This document shows, piece by piece, positions 55,099-64,000 of a stretch of DNA of 64,000 nucleotides. Each line of letters begins with the position of its first letter. Position 1 is the first letter of the stretch. The position numbers and the translations under genes are program-made. The stretch comes from Pseudoips prasinana (taxonomy: Eukaryota > Arthropoda > Insecta > Lepidoptera > Nolidae): positions 6,831,201 through 6,895,200 of the forward strand of contig OX621257.1 of assembly GCA_951640165.1 (NCBI GenBank). The letters are read 5' to 3'. The notes below the pieces were generated by a model, which saw nothing but the letters and a program-made list of their open reading frames with translations, had not been told where the DNA came from and did no database searches.

Positions 55099-55641
55099 TT
55101 ACAAACAATTACAATCGCCGCAGTCGCAACCACCGCAGTCGCAATCACCGCAGTCGCAATCACCGCAGTCGCAATCACCACAGTCGCAATCACCGCAGTC
55201 ACAACAACCCTCGTTATCACCACCACAGTCACAACAACCATCATCATTTACCGCTTGAGTTGTATCCGGTGCATCTGAAGAGCAACAACAGCCTTCACAG
55301 TCATTACAGCAATTACAATACCAAGGGTATGGATCATAGCACGAAAAACAAAAAATATACGATTGCCGTTCCACAACTTTTGGTTCTACTTGAATTACTC
55401 TTTCGACTTGTTGTTTTTCTTTTTTCAAATCTTCTTCGGTAGTTCCATTCATTCCAGGTTTGAATTGACTGACGTCGTCAATTGTTTCCCCATTTGCATC
55501 TGGCAGTTTTGCTGAATCCGAAAAAGAAGGCTGAATAGTAACTGCTTTTATATTTTCTTCAGGCGGCAATTCCAAATTTTTTAATGACGGTTGATTAGTT
55601 ATTACTGGCTCTTCTGGAGCTGGTTGAGAATACTGAGACAT
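55099..55641 (-). CDS. cysteine/aspartate-repeat protein, 180 residues, function unknown
   Basis: A single uninterrupted frame from ATG at 55641 to TAA at 55099. Residues 1-92 are hydrophilic, rich in Pro, Glu, Gln and Lys, with no signal peptide. Residues 95-120 (YIFCFSCYDPYPWYC then C-N-C-C-x2-C and C-C-C) form a Cys cluster. Residues 136-179 are almost pure C-D-C-G-D repeats, with four GDCDC units in tandem and an N-C-L end. The DNA shows a 15-base tandem repeat on which the tail is built, so it can expand or contract. The leading half has normal codon composition and no repeat hallmarks, which argues for a real host gene, possibly a retrocopy as it lacks introns. Metal binding by the Cys-rich tail is plausible but inferred. 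I do not recognise a named family. Confidence 0.7.
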   Translation of the reverse strand: MSQYSQPAPEEPVITNQPSLKNLELPPEENIKAVTIQPSFSDSAKLPDANGETIDDVSQFKPGMNGTTEEDLKKEKQQVERVIQVEPKVVERQSYIFCFSCYDPYPWYCNCCNDCEGCCCSSDAPDTTQAVNDDGCCDCGGDNEGCCDCGDCDCGDCDCGDCDCGDCDCGGCDCGDCNCL

Positions 55642-56313
55642 GATTTAATTGCTGTATCTTAAAGTACGAACGAGTATAAAATTATCACAAAAAGTAATAA
55701 CGCAGCATTCACCAAATTTTTTTTTCGATATAAATATTGAGCACAATTATGAGCAGCGCGTATCAATCCTGTTAATAAAACTTTGCGTTGTGACGCTTAA
55801 AATATAAATCACAATAACACTACCTACATACCAAATGACCAAAAATAAACTAAACAAAACTTCAAAACTAGCTTTACAACTTCAAAACCTGATTTTATTT
55901 AGGCCAGTGTTACCAACAATAATTTAATAATCCAGTCAACTTGGTTGAGAAATTCCGCCAACATTTAGTTTTGCTAATCCAACAAAATGTTGCGAAAAAA
56001 GTAGTAATACGATAAATACCTACTACCATTGTTTATTTTATTTTTATTGTTCTCAAAAGACATCGCAGGGAAATATGTATGCAAATATTCGGGAATTGAA
56101 CAAGAGTTAATTCGAATATTGCCGAACGATTACATTTAAAAGTTCCGTACATAAGATGCATTATATTGATATTAATATGTTGAAGGCTAGTAAATATTAC
56201 TTTTTATTTTTGTAGTTTGTATTCTACATCCTTTGGGAGGATCAAAACTAAAGCGATAAATTTATGATTTAAGTATTAAAAAATGAAAAATGACACATTA
56301 AACATCATTTATA
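55642..56313. other. no gene; probable promoter side of the Cys-rich gene
   Basis: AT-rich. On the minus strand upstream of the ATG at 55641 there is a TTTTATACTCGTTCG stretch, but no clear TATA box and initiator pair. Confidence 0.3.
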
Positions 56314-57275
56314 GTGCCACAAACTTATCTGGCCCGGTGGCCAAAAGTAGAACTAACGACGCCAGTTTGAAATGTCAATCGGCTGTTATTCCCTGACATT
56401 CCTGCCATTGATTGTTTGTTGCACGTATTTATTTTTCTTTTTGTGGTTTTTAATTGTGAAAAATGCCGAAAGCTTTAAAAAGTGATGCGAGCAACATTAT
56501 ATTACAAGTATTGAATTATATGAATGAAGAAAAACACCTTCAGGCACCAATTATACCCTTCAATAAGTTGTATGAACGCGTAGCTGCTGCTACAGGTTAG
56601 TGTTGTCAGCGTTTGATAAAATACGAAACTCCCCCTCGCACTTTAAATTTAAATACATAAGTATTTTAAAATATTCATTATTTATTTAATTTTTGCTATT
56701 TCCATTGTAGGTGTCGGGGAGTGATTTGTAAGAAAACTTGTGAAAGAAAAAGAGCAAGCAGATGCAAAAATTTATAGCAGATCAGAATATTGGTAGATCG
56801 AATTCTGAAATGCCTACATTGATTGCAGCAGAAGCTTTTGATAAAATAACAGCCAATGAATGGCAAAAGCATTGCAATCATGTACAAAATATTGAAAATG
56901 AGTATCGAAAAGGGATGGATACTTAGACTTAGCCTTTCATCAATCAAATAGGTAGTGATAGTGAAAGTGAAAGCAGTGATTATGATAATGATGATGATGA
57001 AATGACTTCTGCATTAAACAATTCCGGTGACATAATAATACCTGGAGTATCCCCGTTAGAGGACACTCAGCATACATTTTATGTAAATGATCATAATTAT
57101 TGTATAAAAATATAAAGATTTGTAATGACAGTATTTGTTTTCTTTTTAGTGAAGTAATATTTACGTTACTCTGTGCATATTATTTTTACCCACTTTATTG
57201 CAAAAAATAGTTACTAGCAACACTAAATGCGATAACAGCGACGCTGCCAGCGGGCCAGATAAGTTTGTGGAACAG
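56314..57275 (+). mobile_element. IS630/Tc1/mariner-type element, internally deleted
   Basis: CCACAAACTTATCTGGCCCG near the left end (56317) and its inverse near the right end (57252-57271), with TA outside each end. The 962-base interior keeps the first and last coding parts of a transposase gene and lacks the catalytic middle. It is a non-autonomous deletion derivative. Confidence 0.7.
56464..57115 (+). pseudogene. transposase remnant, N- and C-terminal parts only
   Basis: ATG at 56464 starts MPKALKSDASN and a helix-turn-helix-like stretch ending V-A-A-A-T-G at 56595, where a GTTAGTG donor begins. An acceptor TTGTAG near 56710 continues as G-V-G-E and then a TGA. The last part, from about 56819, reads E-A-F-D-K-I-T-A-N-E-W and H-V-Q-N-I-E-N-E-Y, then an acidic Ser/Asp tail to the TAA near 57115. 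This is the closing pattern of IS630/mariner-like transposases. The DDE core is absent. Stops at 56730 and 56925 confirm it is dead. Confidence 0.65.
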
Positions 57276-57655
57276 TAATAGTGTTTTCATAATCATACCC
57301 ATAGACATAGGAAGTACAAGCGTTCAATATTGATAAATAGGTAGACTCAGACACTGTATACTAAGAATTAAATGATGAAAAGCTTTTCGTACCTAACATA
57401 AATTTATTTGTTTTATAAGGTGTAGCCTGATCTAACTACCAATTTCTGCGTTCTTCTATCTTTCTTTTTACGTTCTTGTAGAAAGTGTTTAAAATATATT
57501 CGTAACTTATTAATACCATTTTATAATTCGTGACAAATATTAAATTCAGGAAAATTATAAGGCAGTTGGGCTATGAAACCTGTCATTAATATTAACATAT
57601 TTTACTATTTACGTTACATTATTATATCTAGCGACGCGTAGAGGTATATATTATA

Positions 57656-57730
57656 ATGTTCTTAGACGACTTTACAGAAGTCATGAATTTTGAGCCAGGA
57701 GCCTACACATTCCCTGGATGGATGGCATGA
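57656..57730 (+). CDS. possible micro-ORF of 24 codons
   Basis: ATG at 57656 to TGA at 57728-57730 gives a small acidic, aromatic peptide containing N-F-E-P-G-A-Y-T-F-P-G-W. It stands out from the AT-rich surroundings by composition. It could be a small exon, a micro-ORF or chance. There are no clear splice sites or neighbours to decide. Confidence 0.2.
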   Translation: MFLDDFTEVMNFEPGAYTFPGWMA

Positions 57731-59071
57731 AATGGAATTCTTTCTAAGATTTTTTTTACAAATGCATCTAATTGAATAATAAGTTCTTGGATACTAAAGA
57801 CATATAATTAATAAGTAAGGGACCATACAATTGTAAGAGTGTGTTCACACAAAGTTACTGTAGAATCGTTGATGGAGTTAATTCTAGATACCTAGATGAT
57901 TTTCTTGGTATGTGATGTAGAAATATTTTTAAAGAAAGATTAATTAAGGTAAACAAGTACCTAGTATGCTAAGATTAGAGGTTTTCCTCACTTCAACTCA
58001 AATATGGATATATTGTATCTCAGTTGTTTGGAAATTTATATCTTCGGTCGGTTTATGATATTGCAGTTGGAAATACTGCATATCTGTCAAAACTGGTCAC
58101 AATTGCCAAGTTCAAAAATTCTCGTCAGATCTGGCGGGATCAACTTATCCCAACAGTTTTTTTTTTTAATTGAAAGGCTAGCGGATGACGGACAATGAGG
58201 GTGACCAACACATGCAAATATTGCACTAAAAGCTACTTAACAATAAATATTAAATTACGTACATTAGATTAGTATTTATTTCACGTAAATCAATGCAGTA
58301 TTACGGAAGTTATCAATGTGAGAAGTTTTGAGCACTTTTAAATTTCCAAGATATCGCGCGCTCTACGCATGACGTCAGCTATCGGCTCGGTGCCGGTCGC
58401 TCCGTGCGCTTGTGCCTCGCACTATATGAAATATTGAAGTGAAGACGCGCGCGCTGTACTTGTATCATAGCTTTATTTATTAATTTGTTATTATTGTATT
58501 AGACCAACCTGTTAAATACCTTGTGAGTTACATTATATCTGCACCCTGGAAGAGGGCTACATGGGAGGAAGATTTCCTTACACGACTGACAAACTTTGAT
58601 TCACTTTAGCATGCGGCGTCAAGAATCCAAAGTTTCTTAATCTACCAATTTTGCTCTCGACTTAGTTACTTACTCATTTTTTTGTTTTCAGTACCTTTTT
58701 TATTAAATCTAATAAAGAACTAAATAAACTAATATAAAATAAAAATATAAGTAGGTACATTTTTATATTTATATATAATTCCAAATTTTAATGCCTTTAT
58801 AGACGACCAAAATAAGACCAAACGACAGAGGATAAACTTACTCAGTGTAAATCTTCAAAATTGTTAACGGCATGTCTAGTATTTAGGATAAAATGAGTGC
58901 CAGCACTATTATATTTCTAGCAAAATGTTTGTAAAATTTTGTACGTCATCTCCAAGTATACTTACGTACGCAGGTAAGTACTATACTCAGCGGCACGCTA
59001 ACAGTTGTAGATTAATACCACTGTCATTCTTAACGGTTTTTTTTTCAAAGACAATAATAATACTATAATAC
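57731..59071. other. no gene; GC-rich island at 58350-58460
   Basis: The island has CGCGCGCTCTACGCATGACG, a TGACGTCA-type site at 58370-58377, GTGCCGGTCGCTCCGTGCGC and AGACGCGCGCGCTGTACTTG. It could be a promoter or a repeat. No downstream open frame supports a gene. Confidence 0.35.
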
Positions 59072-59215
59072 GTGTCCGTCTATTATATAATAGACGGACA
59101 CAAATTACATTCAGACTCTGAACAACTATTTACGGGTTACACAAATAGTTGTCCGGTGCGGGAATCAAACCTCGGACACACAGCGGCGATTGTCTTAGCC
59201 GCTGCGCCACACTTG
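59072..59215 (-). repeat. SINE-B headed by a 30-base perfect palindrome
   Basis: From 59087 on it follows the minus-strand SINE-B order (TAATAGACGGACACAAATTA, CTGAACAACTATTTACGGGT, AATAGTTGTCCGGTGCGGGA, TTGTCTTAGCCGCTGCGCCA). Bases 59072-59101 (GTGTCCGTCTATTATATAAT and on) are a perfect palindrome: the outermost 15 bases of the SINE fragment are repeated in inverted form with no loop. Confidence 0.8.
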
Positions 59216-60149
59216 CAGTCAATTTTACTTCACTTATATTCAACATACCTATTTTTGCTTATTAAGTATTAGTGGTTAAAGTCAAAGGTAGATAATAATA
59301 ACGAATTATTGTATAAGTAGGTAAAATATTTCGGGTTTAAGATATTTATTTCTCAAAAGAACAACAATTTCACTTACATGAGAAACAGGTATTAAAATAA
59401 AGTAGATTCTCAAGTTCTAAATCGGACGGTTGCTTAATACTAATTTCTATATCTAAGTAATCTATTATATAACTAATGCTAATGTAACTTATACAAAACA
59501 ATATGTTTATCTAAATCTATTTCAAATTTTACAAAACATTACGTTATTAAAAATAATGGGGGTATCCTATAAACGATAACTGGTGTATGGCTCGTTGGTT
59601 ACACGTTGCTTGGTTATTTATATTCGTGGTTATTATATATTTTTTCCAAATATCCCATGTTTAATCTAGGTTAGTATTAGGTTAGGTAACATTCACCTAT
59701 TCTCATTAAAAAAATACGACATGGTTGGTTTATATATTTATTATAACATCCTGATGTCAAGGTTCCTGATAGATAATAACAAATGGTCTCTTATTTAGAA
59801 GAATCAATAAACTATTTGTTTTAAGATTAATTTGTAAAATCCTTAAATGACAAAGGTAGGTAAACTTAAAAGTTTATCTACCTTTGTCAGAAGTTGATTA
59901 TAAAATGCACCAATAGATAATGTAGTGATTAATGAGAAAAGTATAAATAGAATAGTTATTGACATCAAAATAATATTCATAACAAAATGCAATAGTTTTC
60001 AGTCATCCATTTCTTCCTTATCAGAGGATTTTTAGATATCCTAAAAACATTTTTTGGATGTGTTAACATTTGAATTAAAACTCTTGGGCACTGCACAGCA
60101 TTTTCTAATAATTTTCTCGTAATAAAATCGCAAGTACGAGCCACCAGCA
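59216..60149. other. no gene; hairpin at 59849-59888
   Basis: AT-rich. GACAAAGGTAGGTAAACT at 59849-59866 is mirrored at 59871-59888 with one mismatch and a four-base loop. No gene is supported. Confidence 0.5.
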
Positions 60150-60290
60150 GCGGTGATTAAATTAATAGTACCTAGATTTGTACTCGCAAAGCGGCCGGCG
60201 CGCTGCGTGAGGGGCTACGTGACGTCACAGCGCGATCAAACGCCGCGCCGCTTGCGGTTTGAAATAATATCGCTCGAAAATGCGTACTTT
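60150..60290. other. GC-rich block with a TGACGTCA site
   Basis: GCGGCCGGCGCGCTGCGTGA, TGACGTCA at 60220-60227 and CGCCGCGCCGCTTGCGGTTT in an otherwise AT-rich region. The 91-codon frame across it is not convincing. Promoter or dispersed repeat are both possible. Confidence 0.35.
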
Positions 60291-60986
60291 GATTGCTATT
60301 ATCTCAGCTGTCTTTGGGAATATAAAAAAAGTAAAAATGCAGATGTTCTTGTATTTTCTTCTAGATTATTTTCGCATACGCAGAATAAAACATTGACCGG
60401 GCTCATTCAGCTGTTTCATGTTACTTAAATTTGAAATAAAGTATCTTCATACTATATTTGTTAGTCACGATCAAACATGCAAATAAATTAAGTAAGTATA
60501 GTATAGGTAAGCACCTATAAAATAAATATTCCTTAAACATGCGTCATCCTAAATGTTGTACAACTTGAAACTAACGTAAACAGAACAAAACGTGATCTTA
60601 ATTTGTAGCACTGAAATATTAAAATGTTTATTTAAACAAATCAGACCTTTTTGAGGGATTTCATTTCTTACCATTCAATAGAATAGTAGTATGTTATAAT
60701 TGGACTAAAAACTTATTGTAGTAAGTACTTAACTGTTGCAGTCGACAATATGTGCCTACATTCTTTAGACCTAAATTAGACATTACGATATATGGTAATC
60801 ACTCACTTCAGCGCTCTCATGTTTCGGATTCAATTCCCGTAGGTACCTACAGAACAATTATCTATTTGTACCATATAGGTGTGGTTTGTGTCCATGAATT
60901 GTATATTTATCAAGTTCCCCACGGTATCGCGGTACAGGGAATCATTGCCGTGCGTTTTCTTTGAGTAGAATATAATAATCGATGCG
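60291..60986. other. no gene seen
   Basis: AT-rich spacer up to the LINE. The 70-codon frame at 60752-60964 has no support. Confidence 0.35.
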
Positions 60987-63881
60987 ATGGTTATTATAAC
61001 TTATATTATTAAAAATAATAGTATTAAGTTTCAATTTTACAAATTCAGTTTTCGATTTGTTACAAATGCTGATATTTTAAAAGCTTTTGAGAGCATTAAA
61101 AAAAAGGGCACAGAGGATTTATGGGGACTGTCTGTAATGGCAATTGAATCAGTTATACAAAACATTGCTTCCATCCTTGCAAACATCTTCAATAGCTGTG
61201 TAAGTGATGGCGTATTTATCAATTTTAAAGGGTGGGAAGGGATAAAGGCAATTATCTGCTCAGCTTACCTTCCCTATGAAACTAAGGACCCAACTGTAGA
61301 GCTTGAGCGTGTGGTCGAATATGCTCGCCGCAACAACGCTGAACTCATAGTTGGAGCCGATGTCAACGCGCACCACACAGCTTGGGGCAGCAGCGACATC
61401 AACAGTAGAGGTGAATTACTTCATAATTTTCTTACCACTAACTGCCTGCAGGTACTGAACAGGGGTAACAAACCGACCTTTGTCACTGCCAGCAGGCGGG
61501 AAGTCCTAGATATCACATTCGCTACAGACAACATAGCCAGGAGACTTCACGACTGGACAGTCAGCGATGAGCCGTCATTGTCAGACCATAGACATATACG
61601 GTTTGAGTTTAGAGCGTGTCTCGAAAGTCAAACAGTTACTTATAGGAACCCTAGAGCAACCGCCTGGGATGTCTACCGAGAAAAACTAAGGCGAAACCTA
61701 GAGGACCTTCCTAGAAGCATTAAAACACCTGACGAGCTAGAACTGGCAGTAGAGCAAACCACGGAGGGCATCTTAGAAGCCTACGAGGAAAGCTGCCCCC
61801 TAAAAACAAAAAGCTCGAACAGGAAGGTTCCGTGGTGGAACTCCAAACTGAAAAAACTCAGGGAGAAAACGCGGAAACTGTTCAATAGGGCTAAAAAGAC
61901 TCGAGAGTGGGAGATATATACAAAAGCCCTTACTGAATACAACAAAGAAATTAGGAAGGCTAAACGAGCATCTTGGAAAAGGTTCTGTGAGGAGTTAATT
62001 AACACGCCTCAGGGGGCCCGCATCCACAAGCTGCTCGCTAAAGACAAACCTAACCAAATTGGCTTGCTAAAGGGACCTGACGGAACCTACGCTGCTAACG
62101 AAGAAGACACGCTGAAGACTCTTATTGCAAGCCACTTCCCTGGCGCAGAATTGAACTCCTCCATGACGCCTGTACAACGGCCTCGCAACGAGGACTGGAA
62201 TAGGGCGGCGAGGATAATTAGGCCTGGGGTTGTGAGGTGGGCAATCGAGTCTTTCAAGCCGTACAAATCTAGTGGACCAGATAACATATTGCCCGTCTTC
62301 TTACAGAAGGGCATAGATATACTGGTACCGCCTATGGTAAAAATGTTCCGGGCAAGTTACGCCTGGGGCTATATCCCAGATCGTTGGACAAAGGCTAAAG
62401 TGCTTTTCATACCTAAGGCTGGCAAGAAGGATTATTCCCTGCCTAAGTCCTTCAGGCCAATCAGCCTGACCTCCTTCCTCCTGAAAACACTGGAGAAAAT
62501 ACTCGACAGGTACATAAGGGAGGAAGGACTAAAGTCACAGCCTATCCACAGTACTCAGCACGCATACTGTAGAGGCAGGTCTACGGAAACCGCCCTGCTG
62601 CAATTGACAGACAGGGTCGAAAGAGCACTGGAGGACAAACAGATAGCACTCTGTGCATTCTTGGATATTGAAGGTGCCTTTGATAACACCCCGACAGGCA
62701 CGTTGATCAATGGACTAACAAACAAGAACATTGATCAAACAACTGTCAAATGGGTAAAGGCAATGCTTTCAAACCGTAAAGCTCTGGTCTCGCTGCATGG
62801 GACTTCCTTGGAGGTTGCAACAACGAGAGGCTGTCCACAGGGAGGTGTACTATCCCCACTCCTGTGGACCTTAGCAATAGATGAGCTTTTATACAAGCTA
62901 GCAGAACAAAGAATCGACACTTTGGGATACGCTGATGACCTTGTAGTTATTATACGGGGTTTCTGTCAAAGCTTGTTGTCGTCACTGATGCAGAACGCTC
63001 TTAACATTGTCAATCGATGGTGTAGAGCGAATCAGCTATCCGTAAATGCTAACAAAACAGTTATCGTACCGTTTACTCGAAAGAGGGCTCTAGACAAATT
63101 AGCCCCTTCAGTAATGAACGGCAGCGAGATACAGTTTTCCAATGAGGTTAAATATTTGGGAATAATTTTTGACCAAAAGCTCACATGGAACCCACATATC
63201 AAGAAAACTATACAAAAGGCAAAAATTGCCTTAGGTATAGGGCGTCGCCTGGTAGGGAGAAGGTGGGGATCCCACCCCAAACTTCTCCTATGGTTGTACA
63301 CTGCTATAGCGAGACCGACCATCGCGTACGGCTCCGTAGTTTGGTGGAGTAAAACCAGCCAAACGACAGTAATAAACAGGCTCAATAGCCTGCAAAGATC
63401 TGCATGTATGGTAGTCACGGGAGCCATGTCCTCCACTCCTGGAGCGTCACTTGAGGCATTGCTGAACCTGCCGCCTCTTTCACTGTTCATACAGTCTGAG
63501 GCGAAGGCCGGCATGCTGAGAGCAGCCGCACAGGGGACCGAGACGTGGCTCTCAAAGGCACTGAGGGCTTTATGTGACCAAGTGCAACAGGACCCCATAC
63601 TAGGCATGAAATTAGACTTTTTGTCCCCACAATATAATAGCACCAGGAATTATTGTGTGGAGATACCTTCCAGGGACGACTGGACTAACAACAAAGTATC
63701 CTGGAAGAAGGGGAGCCTAATTTGGTACACCGATGGCTCCAAAATGGGAAATGACGTAGGCTGTGGAGTTTTTGGGGAACGACCCAGATTCAAAGCCAGT
63801 AAAAATCTGGGTAAATACGCCTCAATTTTCCAGGCAGAGGTTTATGCCATCATTGTATGTGCAGAAGCCAACTTGCAATAA
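60987..63881 (+). pseudogene. chimeric LINE polyprotein frame: RT scrap, endonuclease, reverse transcriptase, cut RNase H
   Basis: One open frame of 964 codons. Residues about 25-82 (A-D-I-L-K-A-F-E-S-I-K, then L-W-G-L-S-V-M-A and C-V-S-D-G-V-F) look like the start of a reverse transcriptase from a different LINE. At about 61230-61240 it switches in frame to the middle of an endonuclease: I-C-S-A-Y-L-P-Y, G-A-D-V-N-A-H-H, W-G-S-S, L-S-D-H-R-H. The reverse transcriptase has F-R-P-I-S-L-T-S-F, A-F-L-D-I-E-G-A-F-D, C-P-Q-G-G-V-L-S-P-L and Y-A-D-D (codons 62928-62939). An RNase H domain opens with Y-T-D-G-S near 63726 and stops after its second acid at A-E-V-Y-A. RNase H suggests the I/LOA/R1-related LINEs. 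Truncated at both ends but free of stops, so fairly young. Confidence 0.85.
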
Positions 63882-64000
63882 AAAAATTATTTAATAAATA
63901 AAAAACCCGACTGCGTAAATAATGAACCAAACTACGTACATAGACAAAGAACTGAAAAGAAAAAAAACAAGCACATAGATGGCTGGTGGTCTAAAATTAT
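63882..64000. other. junction sequence after the LINE
   Basis: AT-rich with AAAAACCCGACTGCG at 63900-63914, a word I associate with other dispersed lepidopteran repeats. It probably marks where the LINE was cut by another repeat. The window ends here. Confidence 0.3.

Noticed and set aside
55017..55247. 76-codon minus-strand Val/Thr/Ala-rich frame
   Set aside because: It is the same 15-base tandem array read in another frame and lacks the well-composed upstream half of the Cys-rich gene.
58350..58460. CpG-island promoter of a host gene
   Set aside because: No downstream exon is visible on either strand within reach, and similar GC-rich blocks occur in dispersed repeats.
63032..63643. 203-codon minus-strand frame
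   Set aside because: Antisense shadow of the LINE reverse transcriptase, which has clear catalytic motifs on the plus strand.

Overview
The window looks like nuclear DNA of a moth or butterfly (Lepidoptera). It is strongly AT-rich, has no operon-like gene packing, and is filled with repeats of the kind common in that order: tRNA-derived SINEs in both orientations, RTE-type tails ending in GAT repeats, LINE tails ending in TTATC or TTCTA repeats, and Tc1/mariner, P-like, hAT-like and foldback DNA elements. There is no rRNA, CRISPR array or bacterial-type gene. Species and family assignments rest on remembered repeat styles, not on a search.

Host coding content is sparse. The best single-copy candidates are an intronless 180-residue gene with a Cys/Asp repeat tail (55099-55641, minus) and a possible 3'-terminal exon of a gene that starts outside the window (7039-7199, plus). 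Everything else that codes belongs to mobile elements.

Layout. 1-15 kb: LINE tails, SINEs and short inverted-repeat elements, several inserted into each other (3976-4666; 12085-12893). 15381-18978: a complete-looking DNA transposon with 31-bp perfect terminal inverted repeats, 8-bp flanking repeats and a two-exon 785-residue DDE-type protein of a poorly described family. 19-27 kb: mostly silent sequence with RTE fragments and short elements. 27.5-34.8 kb: a 2.0-kb P-like element with a THAP-domain start, lying in the flanking repeat of an older palindromic relic, then an intact-looking Tc1 transposon (30006-31597). 35.7-47.6 kb: a multi-level nest. A minus-strand LINE (M) is split by a plus-strand LINE (P), which is split by a younger plus-strand LINE (Q). 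M is also split by an inverted-repeat element (T2) that itself holds another element (T3). 48-60 kb: SINEs, tandem duplications, the Cys-rich gene and an internally deleted IS630/mariner-type element. 60.9-63.9 kb: a chimeric LINE open frame of 964 codons with endonuclease, reverse transcriptase and a cut RNase H domain.

A theme across the window is short, nearly perfect local inverted duplications (arms of 15-34 bases, loops of 0-9) inside otherwise ordinary repeat copies. In at least four places the hairpin interrupts sequence that is uninterrupted in a relative or in the protein reading frame, which suggests template-switch mutations.
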